From: Shewanella dokdonensis
GTDB lineage: Bacteria > Pseudomonadota > Gammaproteobacteria > Enterobacterales > Shewanellaceae
Assembly (NCBI RefSeq): GCF_018394335.1
Contig: NZ_CP074572.1
Span: forward strand, 1,984,001 to 2,048,000
DNA: 64,000 nucleotides
Reading direction: 5' to 3'
Shown here: in pieces, positions 18,516-27,832 of the stretch
Position numbering within the stretch: the first letter of the stretch is position 1
How the letters are laid out: each line of letters opens with the position of its first letter
The notes under the pieces: model-generated
The model's input: the letters and a program-made list of their open reading frames with translations, nothing else
Database searches by the model: none
What the model was told of the DNA's origin: nothing
Position numbers and translations under genes: made by a program

Positions 18516-21370
18516 ATGAAGTTAACTCGCACATCTAGCGTCGCCGCCAAGACCGACGCCACCATACTGGGGATTAGTCGTCGCCAGTTTATGAAAAGCG
18601 CTGGTATCGCCACCGGTGGTATTGCTGCGGCATCCTTCTTAGGAACCGGCATGATGCGTCGCGCAGAAGCCAAAGAAGTTCCTCATGATGCCCCGATTGA
18701 AGTCAAACGCACCATCTGTAGCGCCTGCGCTGTAGGTTGTGGCCTGTATGCTGAAGTACAAAATGGCGTGTGGACTGGTCAAGAACCTGCATTTGATCAT
18801 CCCTTCAACCAAGGTGGTCACTGTGCCAAAGGTGCTGCACTACGTGAGCATGGGCATGGGGAAAAACGCGTTAAATATCCAATGAAGCTGGTAGCTGGCA
18901 AGTGGCAACGTATCTCTTGGAACACCGCCATTGACGAAATTGGCGAGCAGATGCTGAAAGTCCGCAATGAGTCAGGTCCAGATTCGCTGTACTTCATGGG
19001 CAGTGCTAAGTTTTCTAACGAAGGCTGCTATATGTACCGCAAATTTGCAGCCATGTGGGGCACTAACAACGTCGACCACTCAGCCCGTATTTGTCACTCT
19101 ACCACTGTAGCCGGTGTTGCTAACACTTGGGGCTATGGTGCGCAAACCAACTCATTCAACGATATCCAGAATACCAAAGCGATTTTCTTCATCGGTTCTA
19201 ACCCGGCTGAAGCACATCCGGTGGCGATGCAACATATTCTGCTGGCGAAAGAACGCAATAAAGCCAAGATCATCGTGATTGATCCGCGTTTCTCTCGTAC
19301 CGCCGCGCACGCAGATCTGCATGTGAATATTCGTCCAGGCACAGATATTCCTTTCATCTACGGTATGTTGTGGCACATTTTTGAAAACGGTTGGGAAGAT
19401 AAAACCTTTATCCAACAACGCGTTTTTGCTATGGATGAAATTCGCAAAGAAGCCGCTAAATTCCCACCCAAAGAAGTGGCTAACATTTGTGGTATCAGCG
19501 AAGACTCACTCTATCAAACCGCTAAACTGTTTGCTGACAACCGTCCTGGCACTGTGGTTTGGTGTATGGGGGTACACAGCACCACGTGGGTAACGCCAAC
19601 ACCCGTGCTTACTGTATTTTGCAGTTGGCCCTTGGCAACATGGGTAAACAAGGTGGCGGTACTAACATTTTCCGTGGTCACGATAACGTGCAAGGCGCGA
19701 CTGACCTTGGTCTGCTGTTTGATACATTGCCAGGTTACTACGGTTTGACTACCGGAGCCTGGAAGCATTGGACTCATGTGTGGGATCTGGACTTTGATTG
19801 GGTCAAAGGCCGTTTCGACAATGGTAACTACCTTGGCCGTGAACCAATGATCACTCCGGGGATCCCTTGTTCTCGTTGGCACGATGGCGTGTTGGAAGAC
19901 AAAACCAAGCTGGCTCAGAAAGACAATATCCGTATGGCGTTCTTCTGGGGTCAGTCAGTGAATACTGAAACTCGTCAGCGCGACGTGCGTGATGCTCTCG
20001 ACAAGATGGATACCATTGTAGTGGTCGACCCAGCACCAACCATGGCCGGGGTAATGCATCGCCGTAAAGATGGTGTCTATCTGTTGCCTGCCTGTACTCA
20101 GTTTGAATCCCGTGGTTCCTTGTCAAACTCTGGCCGCTCAGTACAGTGGCGTGAACAGGTCATTGAACCGCTGTTTGAATCTAAAAACGACTTGGAAATC
20201 ATGTATCTGTTGTCTAAGAAATTGGGCTTCGATAAAGAGTACACCAAGCGCATCCAACTGGATGAAAAAGGCATTCCATTAGTGGAAGATGTGACCCGCG
20301 AAATCAACCGTGGTATGTGGACCATCGGCATGAGCGGTCAGAGCCCTGAGCGTATTAAAGCGCACACCATGAACTGGGGCACCTTCAGCAACAAGACCTT
20401 GGAAGCTGACGGCGGCCCATGCAAAGGCGAAACTTACGGTTTGCCTTGGCCATGTTGGGGCGCTCCAGAGCAGAAACACCCTGGTACGCAAATTCTGTAC
20501 AACACAAGCAAACATGTGTTGCAGGGTGGTGGTAACTTCCGTGCCCGTTATGGCGTGGAATATCAAGGCCACAACATTCTGGCGGAAGGGTCTTACTCTT
20601 TGGGTTCAGAAATCCAAGACGGTTATCCAGAATTCTCCGACAAGCTGCTGAAACAACTCGGCTGGTGGGATGATCTGACCGCAGAAGAAAAAGCCGAAGC
20701 AGAAGGCAAAAACTGGAAGACCGACCTGTCTGGCGGTATCCAGCGTGTAGCCATGAAACACGGCTGTATCCCATTTGGTAACGCCAAGGCCCGCTGTATT
20801 GTGTGGACCTTCCCAGATCAAGTGCCAGTGCACCGCGAACCGCTGTACACCCCACGCCGCGATCTGGTTGCTAAATACCCAACTTACGATGACATGCAGG
20901 TGCATCGTCTGCCAACGCTGTACAAGTCAATCCAGCAACAGGATATGACTGGCAAATACCCACTGGCGCTGACGTCTGGCCGTTTGGTGGAGTACGAAGG
21001 TGGTGGTGAGGAATCTCGTTCCAACCCATGGCTGGCAGAACTGCAACAGCAGATGTTTGTTGAAATTAACCCCGCTGATGCTGCCGATCGCAGTATTCGC
21101 AACGGTGACAAAGTGTGGCTGGAAGGCGCCGAAGGTGGCCGCGTGCTGGTTCAAGCGTTGGTGACTCCGCGCGTGAAACAGGGCGTAACCTGGATGCCAT
21201 ACCACTTTGCCGGTGTGATGCATGGTGAAAGTCTGGAGGCGAACTATCCGGAAGGTACTGCGCCGTATGTGCTGGGCGAATCTGCCAACACTGCGCTGAC
21301 CTACGGTTACGACCCGGTAACCCAGATGCAGGAGACCAAAGCGTCTCTGTGCCAGATCGTCAAAGCCTGA
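18516..21370 (+). CDS. fdhA: Formate dehydrogenase catalytic subunit (copy 2, one frameshift)
   Basis: Paralogue of the gene at 13402, 951 residues when repaired. The Tat signal is SRRQFMKSAG, the 4Fe-4S site begins CSACAVGC, and Cys193 in ARICHSTTVAG is the metal ligand. The frame breaks in a run of five G at 19568-19572; one extra base joins VVWCMGG to TQHHVGNANT exactly as in copy 1. A 53-base stretch around the active-site Cys (19065-19117) is identical to copy 1. The break is most likely a sequencing error. Copies may differ in regulation or metal use. Confidence 0.92.
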
Positions 21371-21399
21371 TTGCAGCGTAAGTGAGGAGAATTGCCACT

Positions 21400-21968
21400 A
21401 TGGCTACTATGAAATTTCTGTGTGATACCAAACGCTGCATCGAATGTAACGGTTGTGTCACCGCCTGTAAAAACGAAAACGACTCCGCGCTTGAGTGGGG
21501 TATTCAGCGTCGCCGTGTAGTCACTCTGCACGATGGTCAACCCGGCGAAGCCTCTATCTCTGTGGCCTGTATGCACTGCTCTGATGCACCGTGCATGGCT
21601 GTGTGTCCGGCTGATTGCTTCTATCGCACCGAAGATGGTGTGGTGCTGCATAACAAAGACAAGTGTATCGGCTGTGGTTACTGCCTGTACGCTTGCCCGT
21701 TCGGTGCACCACAGTTTCCGAAAAAGGCGCATTTGCTGCTCGCGGTAAAATGGACAAATGTACTTTCTGCTCAGGCGGCCCTGAAGAGAATTTCTCAGAA
21801 GCTGAACGCCAGAAGTACGGCTCCAACCGTATTGCCGAAGGCAAACTGCCAATGTGTGCTGAGTTGTGTGCCACCAAGGCGCTGCTCGCCGGTGATGCTG
21901 AAGTGGTTTCTGGCATCTACCGTGAACGCGTAGCCTATCGTGGTGCTGACAATGCAGCCTGGAAGTAA
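21400..21968 (+). CDS. fdhB: Formate dehydrogenase iron-sulfur subunit (copy 2, one frameshift)
   Basis: Paralogue of the subunit at 16279. ATG 21400 follows GAGGAG. The same four cysteine clusters are present: CIECNGCVTACK, CMHCSDAPCMAVCP, CIGCGYCLYACP and CTFCSGG. The frame breaks in a run of five A at 21721-21725; one more base joins FPKK to GAFAARGKMD and gives 189 residues. It is 10 residues shorter than copy 1 at the C-terminus. Confidence 0.92.
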
Positions 21969-22022
21969 GCGTCCGTACAGAGATAACTGGCTCGCGTAAT
22001 TGAGCCAGTGAGAGAGGTTTTA

Positions 22023-23039
22023 ATGAACAAATGGTTCAAACAACTGGGTTTGGCCGCTGCGCTGTTATTTAGCACAGTGAGCTTTGCCGCTGAGACGCCA
22101 ACTGTCGCCGCACAGCCAGAAGCTGTTGTTGCGGCAGTGCAGGCGCAGCAATCAGAGTATTCACAGCTGTGGACCGATCTGAAAAACGGCGCTACCGGAT
22201 ATACCACCTCCCAGAGCCAGTTTCATAACCAGCCGATCAATAGCTATGATCTGCGGGTACTGAAACTGCGCAGTGGCTGGTTGGCCCCCGGTCTGATGTT
22301 GGCACTGTTCGGTATGATCATTATTTTCGCCCTGTTTATTATGGTGAATGGCATCTCTAAGCTGCACCATGGTTTCTCGGGCAAGATGGTACATCGTTGG
22401 TCAAAACGGGATATCTCTATCCACTGGTTAGGGGCGATCCCTTGCCTGACCTTAATCCTTACCGGTTTAACCCTGTTGGCTGGTCGTTTTTTCCTACAGC
22501 CGATTGTGAGTGAAGGTTTTTGGGCTGGGGTAGTGTACTTTGCCAAGCAGGTACACAACGTCATGGCTATCCCGTTTATGTTCGGCTGGCTGCTGATGAC
22601 GCTGATGTGGGCGAAAAACCAGATGCCGAAGATGTATGACCTGAAATGGTTCCTAGTTGTTGGTGGTTATATCAACTTCGGGCCGTTCAAAGGTAAACAT
22701 CCGGATTCTGGTTTTGCCAACGCCGGTGAAAAGATGTGGTTCTGGACTTTTGCTTTGTTCGGTCTGGTGATCTCGGCTTCTGGAATGTTACTGCTGTTCC
22801 CGAACCTGTTCGAGCCCAGCCGTACCCTGAGTCTGATTTCGCTGATCCTGCATGCCGTCAGCGCCATCATCATCTGTGCCTTCTCTATCGTACACATCTT
22901 CATGGCAACCGTGATGTCAGAAGGTGGTATGGAGTGCATGGTTTCCGGTTACTGTGATGAAAACTGGGCAACTCAGCATCACAATCTGTGGTTTGATGAA
23001 ATCAAGGCCAACGGCACGCTGAAGTACCGCGAATCCTGA
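22023..23039 (+). CDS. fdhC: Formate dehydrogenase cytochrome b subunit (copy 2)
   Basis: Membrane cytochrome b subunit of 338 residues and paralogue of the gene at 16922. It begins with a signal peptide (MNKWFKQLGLAAALLFS), then an Ala/Gln-rich periplasmic part and four membrane helices. Histidines in ISIHWLGAI, VHNVMAI and SIVHIFMA are the probable heme ligands. The C-terminus is nearly identical to copy 1. ATG 22023 follows GAGAGG; the earlier ATG at 22008 would add residues before the signal peptide. Confidence 0.93.
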   Translation: MNKWFKQLGLAAALLFSTVSFAAETPTVAAQPEAVVAAVQAQQSEYSQLWTDLKNGATGYTTSQSQFHNQPINSYDLRVLKLRSGWLAPGLMLALFGMIIIFALFIMVNGISKLHHGFSGKMVHRWSKRDISIHWLGAIPCLTLILTGLTLLAGRFFLQPIVSEGFWAGVVYFAKQVHNVMAIPFMFGWLLMTLMWAKNQMPKMYDLKWFLVVGGYINFGPFKGKHPDSGFANAGEKMWFWTFALFGLVISASGMLLLFPNLFEPSRTLSLISLILHAVSAIIICAFSIVHIFMATVMSEGGMECMVSGYCDENWATQHHNLWFDEIKANGTLKYRES

Positions 23040-23055
23040 TTTTTAAGCTTGAGTT

Positions 23056-23082
23056 AAGCCGCGTATCACACGCGGCTTTTTT
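23056..23082 (+). terminator. Terminator after fdhC copy 2
   Basis: AAGCCGCG and CGCGGCTT form a stem with a short loop, followed by TTTT. Confidence 0.85.
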
Positions 23083-23314
23083 ATGCCACATGCCTAGCAG
23101 TTTTGGTCTTAGTGGTTGACATTTATTTGTGTTAGCTAAAACATGACACCCTTAACAAAACCGGGCAACCATAACGAATAGGTGATGCTAACTTCTAGCC
23201 AGTTCACGTTTTGCTGGGGACTTAGGATGTACCCTGCAAACTCAAGACGCGGCCTTGGATAGTCACTAACTAGTTGTGGTATTTAAGGATTATGTAACCC
23301 AGACAGGAACCGTT

Positions 23315-24652
23315 ATGTCATCTGTTATCCAAACTCTCGATCGTCAACTGGTGTCAAACTACCAATCCAATATCACAGTACCTAACTGGATGCTGCGAGC
23401 CATGGAAGACGTGATGCACTACTATGTCGACAAGAATCTGAGACTGGATACTATGTCTGCCGACGTTATGCCAGCGCCAATAGCCGGTAAAAAGTACATG
23501 CTGTATGCCCATGTACCCTTCTGCCATACGCTTTGTTCATATTGTACTTTCCACCGTTTCCTGTTTAAGGAAGACAAAGCGCGCCGCTATTTTGTGGCAT
23601 TGCGTAAAGAGATGGATATGGTCAAGGCTTTGGGCTACGACTTCGAGTCCATGTATATCGGTGGCGGTACCACCACAGTGCTAGAAGATGAGCTAGCACG
23701 CACCATTGAACATGCTAAAACGCTGTTCCCGTCCATTAAAGAAGTTTCCTGTGAATCTGATCCACAGCATCTGGACAGCCCGGGTTTTAAACAGCTCAAA
23801 GGGCTGGTGGACCGTATGTCCATCGGGGTACAGAGTTTCAATGACGACATTCTGCGGATGACAGAACGCTTGGATAAATTCGGCTCAGGTCAGGAAACGT
23901 TCGACAAGATCATGGCTGCCAAAGAGCTGTTCCCCATCATCAACGTTGATTTGATCTTCGGTTTCCGTGGTCAGACTGATGAAGTGATCCAGCATGATTT
24001 GGACATGGCTTCTCGCCTTGATCCGCGACAGATCACCACCTATCCGCTGATGGTGACCCACCAGACCCGTAAGAGTGTCAAAGCCACGCTGGCGGCACCA
24101 CATGCCGACATGGCAAATCAGTACCGGATGATCCTCAATACCTTAGTTGGACAATATAACCAGTTGTCTGCCTGGGCCTTCGGTAAAGCCAACAATGAAG
24201 GTTTTGATGAATACGTCATTGATTACGATGAATATCTCGGTGTCGGTTCTGGTTCTTTCAGTTTCCTCAATGACACACTTTATGTGAATACCTTCTCGCT
24301 ACGTAATTATGAAGAACGCATCAAAAACGGCAAAATGGGTGTTGAACAGCAAAAGAATTACAGCAAGAAAGATGTGATGCAGTACCGTTTCCTTTTGGGA
24401 ATGTTTTCTGGCCGTCTATCACGCAAATACTTCCGCGATACCTTTGGCGTTAACTTAGATACCGCGTTGCTGAAAGAGATGACCTCAATGAAATTGATTG
24501 GGGCGTTGAAGAATGATCCCGAAAATCCAGAAGAGCTGATCGTCACCGACAACGGCAAGATGATGGGCTTGTTGATGATGAAGGAATTCTATTCTGGCAT
24601 GGATAACGTGCGGGCGCAGCTGCGGAAACCACTGAAACCTTGTGATATGTAG
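23315..24652 (+). CDS. HemN-like radical SAM protein
   Basis: Radical SAM enzyme of the oxygen-independent coproporphyrinogen III oxidase-like family, 445 residues from ATG 23315. The cluster motif CHTLCSYC (CxxxCxxC) lies near residue 70, followed by the family MYIGGGTTT and a SIGVQSFND stretch. Homologues include true heme enzymes (HemN), HemW heme chaperones and others, so the exact reaction is open. Its place next to the formate dehydrogenase cytochromes suggests a role tied to anaerobic heme supply. It has its own terminator. Confidence 0.83.
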   Translation: MSSVIQTLDRQLVSNYQSNITVPNWMLRAMEDVMHYYVDKNLRLDTMSADVMPAPIAGKKYMLYAHVPFCHTLCSYCTFHRFLFKEDKARRYFVALRKEMDMVKALGYDFESMYIGGGTTTVLEDELARTIEHAKTLFPSIKEVSCESDPQHLDSPGFKQLKGLVDRMSIGVQSFNDDILRMTERLDKFGSGQETFDKIMAAKELFPIINVDLIFGFRGQTDEVIQHDLDMASRLDPRQITTYPLMVTHQTRKSVKATLAAPHADMANQYRMILNTLVGQYNQLSAWAFGKANNEGFDEYVIDYDEYLGVGSGSFSFLNDTLYVNTFSLRNYEERIKNGKMGVEQQKNYSKKDVMQYRFLLGMFSGRLSRKYFRDTFGVNLDTALLKEMTSMKLIGALKNDPENPEELIVTDNGKMMGLLMMKEFYSGMDNVRAQLRKPLKPCDM

Positions 24653-24689
24653 TTATCTTGCAAGCTGTTGCTTGCGCTGATTTTGATGG

Positions 24690-24715
24690 AAGGAATGCTA
24701 AGGCATTCCTTTTTT
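24690..24715 (+). terminator. Terminator after the HemN-like gene
   Basis: AAGGAATGC and GCATTCCTT pair around a short loop, with TTTTTT at the end. Confidence 0.88.
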
Positions 24716-25385
24716 GTTGGCTGGATTGGCATCACTGCGCGATGGATTGCAACCTGCGGTTGCTAGCGCTGAGGCTAGCGCCTTGCAAACTTCGTTTGCG
24801 AAAGATTTATGGCTGCGCCATACCAAGCTGCGCTTGGAAACGTCGTGGAGCTACTCGCTCCACACCAGATGCGTAGCCTGTTTATTTTTCATTTCCATGC
24901 CGCACTACGCGGTACTTAAAGCGCTTATGCGCTAAATCACCTGCGGTGGGCAATGCACACGCAGCCTTGTGGCACGTTGCAAGTACATCCCTGTAAGCTC
25001 GACGCCAGCATCCATGCTGGCGACGGCCACAAGTCTGCATGTGCTGAGGAATATCGGCGTACTCCTGTCACATCAGTGTTGTTTTTCACGTCTCTAACGC
25101 TTCTGGTTTGTCATTTTCGCAAATTGTTCTGATTCGCGGTTCCTCGCTCACCATCGCTTCTCGATATCTGCCGGGCAGGAAGCCCAAATGCCGTGAGGGA
25201 CATGGAAGTCCGAGAACGGCCATGTCGCGATTGCTCAATGCCTGCCCAACGCACCTACGCAGCGTCGATGGGGGAATTTGTGTTGCCTGTAAATTCAGTA
25301 TGTTAGCTGAGATAAATTGGTGGCTGTCCTCATTTCTCCTGTCATTTATTGGTCGCTGCCCTATTATCTTTTGCTCTATTTTTTA
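24713..25385. repeat. Hairpin-dense repeat, copy A
   Basis: Non-coding repeat directly after the HemN-like terminator. Bases 24749-25022 carry at least ten back-to-back hairpins, for example GCAACC-TGC-GGTTGC, GCAAAC-TTC-GTTTGC, ATGGC-TGC-GCCAT, CCAAGC-TGC-GCTTGG, GTGGAGC-TACTC-GCTCCAC and GCCAGCA-TCCA-TGCTGGC. The 3' half (from about 25108) shares long stretches with copy B at 26497-27001, such as TTTGTCATTTTCGCAAATTG and CCTGTAAATTCAGT. Copies are in direct orientation and flank the SDR gene. Small open frames in the 3' half look like by-products of the repeat. Confidence 0.7.
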
Positions 25386-25666
25386 GACTTCTTTGCCCTC
25401 GCGGCTATTCATTCTAGGTAACCTAACCTCAAAAAATATTGAAAACCGACACTTGTTGGTTATTATTATCCGACACATGTCGGTTTTTGTGTGTTGCACT
25501 TATTAAACGAAGAAACAGGTAAGTTCTTACCGGGACCAGCATTGACCAGTATCAAGGCAGTTGTGAGCGACTGAAATGACGGCACAAAAATTGTTGTTCT
25601 GGCTAAGGTCGCCGATGCTCTTGCCCCGGATATCAAGCAGACTCATTACGAAAGAGGAAACATCTC
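25386..25666. other. Region upstream of the SDR gene
   Basis: Non-coding stretch with two palindromes at 25445-25484. From 25575 an open frame of 31 codons (it contains KIVVLAKVADALAPDIKQ) runs to a TGA that overlaps the SDR start as ATGA. The same frame has a stop at 25572 and reads on upstream as KFLPGPALTSIKAVVSD. This may be the decayed end of a gene that once preceded the SDR gene. I do not recognise it. Confidence 0.35.
25445..25484. promoter_or_regulatory. Paired palindromes, TetR-type operator style
   Basis: Two related palindromes start 25 bases apart at full length: ACCGACA-CT-TGTTGGT (25445-25460) and CCGACA-CA-TGTCGG (25470-25483). Their size and symmetry are typical of TetR-family operators. 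No TetR gene is in the window, so the regulator is unknown. Confidence 0.4.
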
Positions 25667-26428
25667 ATGACAGATCTCAACGATAAAGTAATCATCGTGA
25701 CTGGTGGCGCAAGTGGTATTGGGAAAGTTACGGCAACACTTCTGGCTGGTTGCGGAGCCCGCATCGTGGTTGCAGACCTAAACGATGACGGTGCTGTAAC
25801 CGCCGAGGAAATCCGCAGCGCTGGTGGAACTAGTTTGTTCGTCAAAACCAACGTGAGCCTAGAAGCCGACGTGGAGAACCTAGTCGCCACTACCTTGGCT
25901 GAATTCGGCCGTTTGGACGGCGCGTTCAACAATGCCGGTGTTGAACAGGCGATAAAGCCGCTGCACGAGATCAGTGAAGCGCAGTGGGATAAGGTGATTG
26001 ACATCGACCTCAAGGGCGTGTTCCTGTGCATGAAGCACGAAATCAAGGCTATGCTGGCCTCGGGAGGTGGTGCGATTGTGAATACTGCCTCGACCACTGC
26101 ACAAGCAGCGATCCCCTTTGCAGCAGAATACATCGCTGCCAAGGCTGGCGTGATCGGCATAACCCGTGCTGCCGCAGTGGATTATGCTCAGAAGGGCATC
26201 CGTGTGAACACTGTGCTGCCTGGCCTAACCCAGACCGCTATGGTCGGACGGATGCCACAAGATCCGGAGCTGATCAAGATCTTCACGGCTATCCAAGCCG
26301 CGGTTCCCATGCAGCGCCTCGGCCAGCCCGAGGAAGTCGCCCAAGCGGTGGCTTGGTTGCTGTCCGAAGCCGCTGGCTTCGTTACAGGTGTGGCGCTTCC
26401 TGTCGATGGCGGCACCATCGCTGTCTAA
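25667..26428 (+). CDS. SDR-family NAD(P)-dependent oxidoreductase
   Basis: Classical short-chain dehydrogenase of 253 residues. The cofactor loop TGGASGIG lies at residues 12-19, NNAG near 90, a catalytic Ser in NTASTTA near 142, and YIAAK (YxxxK) near 155. The C-terminal LPVDGGTIAV is typical. The Asp in VVADLND at the second strand end suggests NAD rather than NADP preference. The substrate cannot be told. Ribosome site GAGGAAA. It is the only clear gene between the two hairpin-dense repeats and looks like accessory cargo. Confidence 0.88.
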   Translation: MTDLNDKVIIVTGGASGIGKVTATLLAGCGARIVVADLNDDGAVTAEEIRSAGGTSLFVKTNVSLEADVENLVATTLAEFGRLDGAFNNAGVEQAIKPLHEISEAQWDKVIDIDLKGVFLCMKHEIKAMLASGGGAIVNTASTTAQAAIPFAAEYIAAKAGVIGITRAAAVDYAQKGIRVNTVLPGLTQTAMVGRMPQDPELIKIFTAIQAAVPMQRLGQPEEVAQAVAWLLSEAAGFVTGVALPVDGGTIAV

Positions 26429-27195
26429 GAAACTGCCTTCAAAGTGGGAGATTTCGACTGGGGAGCTCAGTAAACGAAAATAGAGTACAGTCATCACTGT
26501 TGTTGGCTGTGCCAATGCAAACTGCGTTTGCTAGAGCTTAGGGTAGCGCCTAGCAAGCGAGTTTTTGGCTTAATGGTATCGCTGCGCGATGGCGAACTGC
26601 GTTTGCGAAAGTCGTGAAACTACTCGTTCCACATCAGAGGAAAAGGGGGCTGAACGGCCGCGAACGATATCCATGTCTAACGGCCAGCTCATCATTTATG
26701 GCTGCATACTCATCACCGATGAGTATTCGCTCTTATTAATCCCGTTGTCGCCCCACGTCACGAAACGCTACGGCGTTTTTGCTTTGTCATTTTCGCAAAT
26801 TGCCGCCAACTCGGAATCCGTTCCTCAGCGCGGCTTTGACACATCTGTGCGTCAATTGCTAATGCCCGCCCAATGCTCCTTCGCCGCGCCAAGGGGAATA
26901 GCTGTTACCTGTAAATTCAGTGTATTAGTTGAGATTGAATTGGTGGTTGTCCCATTTTTATCAGGACATATGGCAAAGCACGTTGATTTTTGCTCGCAGT
27001 AATAGGCTTTCAGAATCGGGGAAACATCATCGGCAACGGCGGATGCAGCGATGCCCCACGCTACTTGAGTAGCGTTAGCGGGAATAGGTTCTGTGGGGAT
27101 GTCTCACGAAAGCTTCCGTGTTTGCAATGGCAGGTGGTTGGCTGCATGCAGGTTATCAATGGCATGTGCCACGCAAAGATGGGTTGGTGTGGAAC
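26429..27195. other. Non-coding region after the SDR gene
   Basis: About 770 bases. It holds repeat copy B (26497-27001) and then a stretch with the perfect inverted repeat ACGCTACT-TG-AGTAGCGT at 27058-27075 and the near-palindrome CACGAAAGCTTCCGTG near 27107-27122. No gene is supported here. Confidence 0.55.
26497..27001. repeat. Hairpin-dense repeat, copy B
   Basis: Diverged direct copy of the repeat at 24713-25385. Hairpins include GCAAAC-TGC-GTTTGC (26517-26531), ATCGC-TGC-GCGAT (26578-26590), GCGAAC-TGC-GTTTGC (26592-26606), GTGAAAC-TACTC-GTTCCAC (26614-26632) and ACTCATC-ACC-GATGAGT near 26707. The TACTC loop and the TTTGTCATTTTCGCAAATTG and CCTGTAAATTCAGT blocks are shared with copy A. 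Some stem changes are paired so that the stem is kept. Confidence 0.7.
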
Positions 27196-27399
27196 TTAGT
27201 TATGCTGCTTAAAGAACTTTTCTGCTTTTGCAAACAGACTGTCACAGAGCCGTTGTTGCTTTAGCTGTTCGTCAGTGCCTTCATCCATCGAATCTAGCAA
27301 GGTCTTCGCTGCTTGATATTCTTTAACCATAGATTCAAATATTTCTTCATGGTTATTTTTACGCACTTTGTTTTGATTTACATTTCGCTTCTTTTTCAT
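27196..27399 (-). CDS. Small Lys-rich hypothetical protein
   Basis: Protein of 67 residues, not recognised. The N-terminus is strongly basic (MKKKRNVNQNKVRKNN). It is followed by a helical, charged segment likely to form a coiled coil (EEIFESMVKEYQAAKTLLD, then a second helix). The start has a good ribosome site (AAGAGG about 9 bases upstream). No signal or membrane segment is present. It lies on the same strand as the cold shock gene, 220 AT-rich bases away. Confidence 0.6.
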   Translation of the reverse strand: MKKKRNVNQNKVRKNNHEEIFESMVKEYQAAKTLLDSMDEGTDEQLKQQRLCDSLFAKAEKFFKQHN

Positions 27400-27516
27400 T
27401 AAAAACCTCTTAAATAAAAGCTATCAAAATAATATATTCTGAAAAACCAGTTAAACAGTTAATTATGCTAAGGTTGAGCAGTAGAATATTTAAATTAATA
27501 GTTGGTCAAGTATAAA

Positions 27517-27548
27517 TAGCCTAATTATAAAATTTCAAAATTAGGCTA
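27517..27548 (-). terminator. Possible terminator after the cold shock gene
   Basis: Inverted repeat TAGCCTAATT/AATTAGGCTA with a 12-base loop. Read from the minus strand it is followed by a short T-rich run (TATTTATA). The stem is AT-rich, so it would be moderate in strength. Confidence 0.45.
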
Positions 27549-27619
27549 AAAATAAATGCCATAAATCCTTACATCACATCCAAATAAATATGATGCAAGA
27601 AAATATTAAAAATGCTCAT

Positions 27620-27832
27620 TTATGCGGTGGCAACGTTTGTCGCCTGTGGGCCTTTGGCACCAGCTTCTACTGTAAACGATACTTGCTGACCATCAGATAG
27701 GGTTTTAAAACCTTCTGAAATGATGGACTTAAAGTGTACAAACAGATCAGCACCACCATTGTCAGGTGAGATAAAGCCAAAGCCTTTTGATTCGTCAAAC
27801 CATTTTACTGAGCCCGTCATTTTTGCAGACAT
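27620..27832 (-). CDS. CspA-family cold shock protein
   Basis: Single cold shock domain of 70 residues that binds single-stranded RNA and DNA. RNP1 (KGFGFI) and RNP2 (LFVHF) motifs are both present, with the typical start [15 protein letters not shown] and end [10 protein letters not shown]. Ribosome site GAGGAA. The long AT-rich sequence before the start fits the long 5' leader of cold-induced csp genes. Confidence 0.93.
   Translation of the reverse strand: MSAKMTGSVKWFDESKGFGFISPDNGGADLFVHFKSIISEGFKTLSDGQQVSFTVEAGAKGPQATNVATA

Noticed and set aside
17227..23000. Long minus-strand frames across the fdh genes
   Set aside because: They are shadows of well-conserved plus-strand genes and have no recognisable domains.
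25108..25386. Open frame with shared CKFS motif as a real gene
   Set aside because: Its similarity to a frame at 26589-27002 follows from the repeated DNA. The frames differ in length and start, and neither has a good ribosome site.
24713..27001. Composite transposon around the SDR gene
   Set aside because: The flanking repeats encode no transposase and have no matching terminal inverted repeats or clear target duplication.
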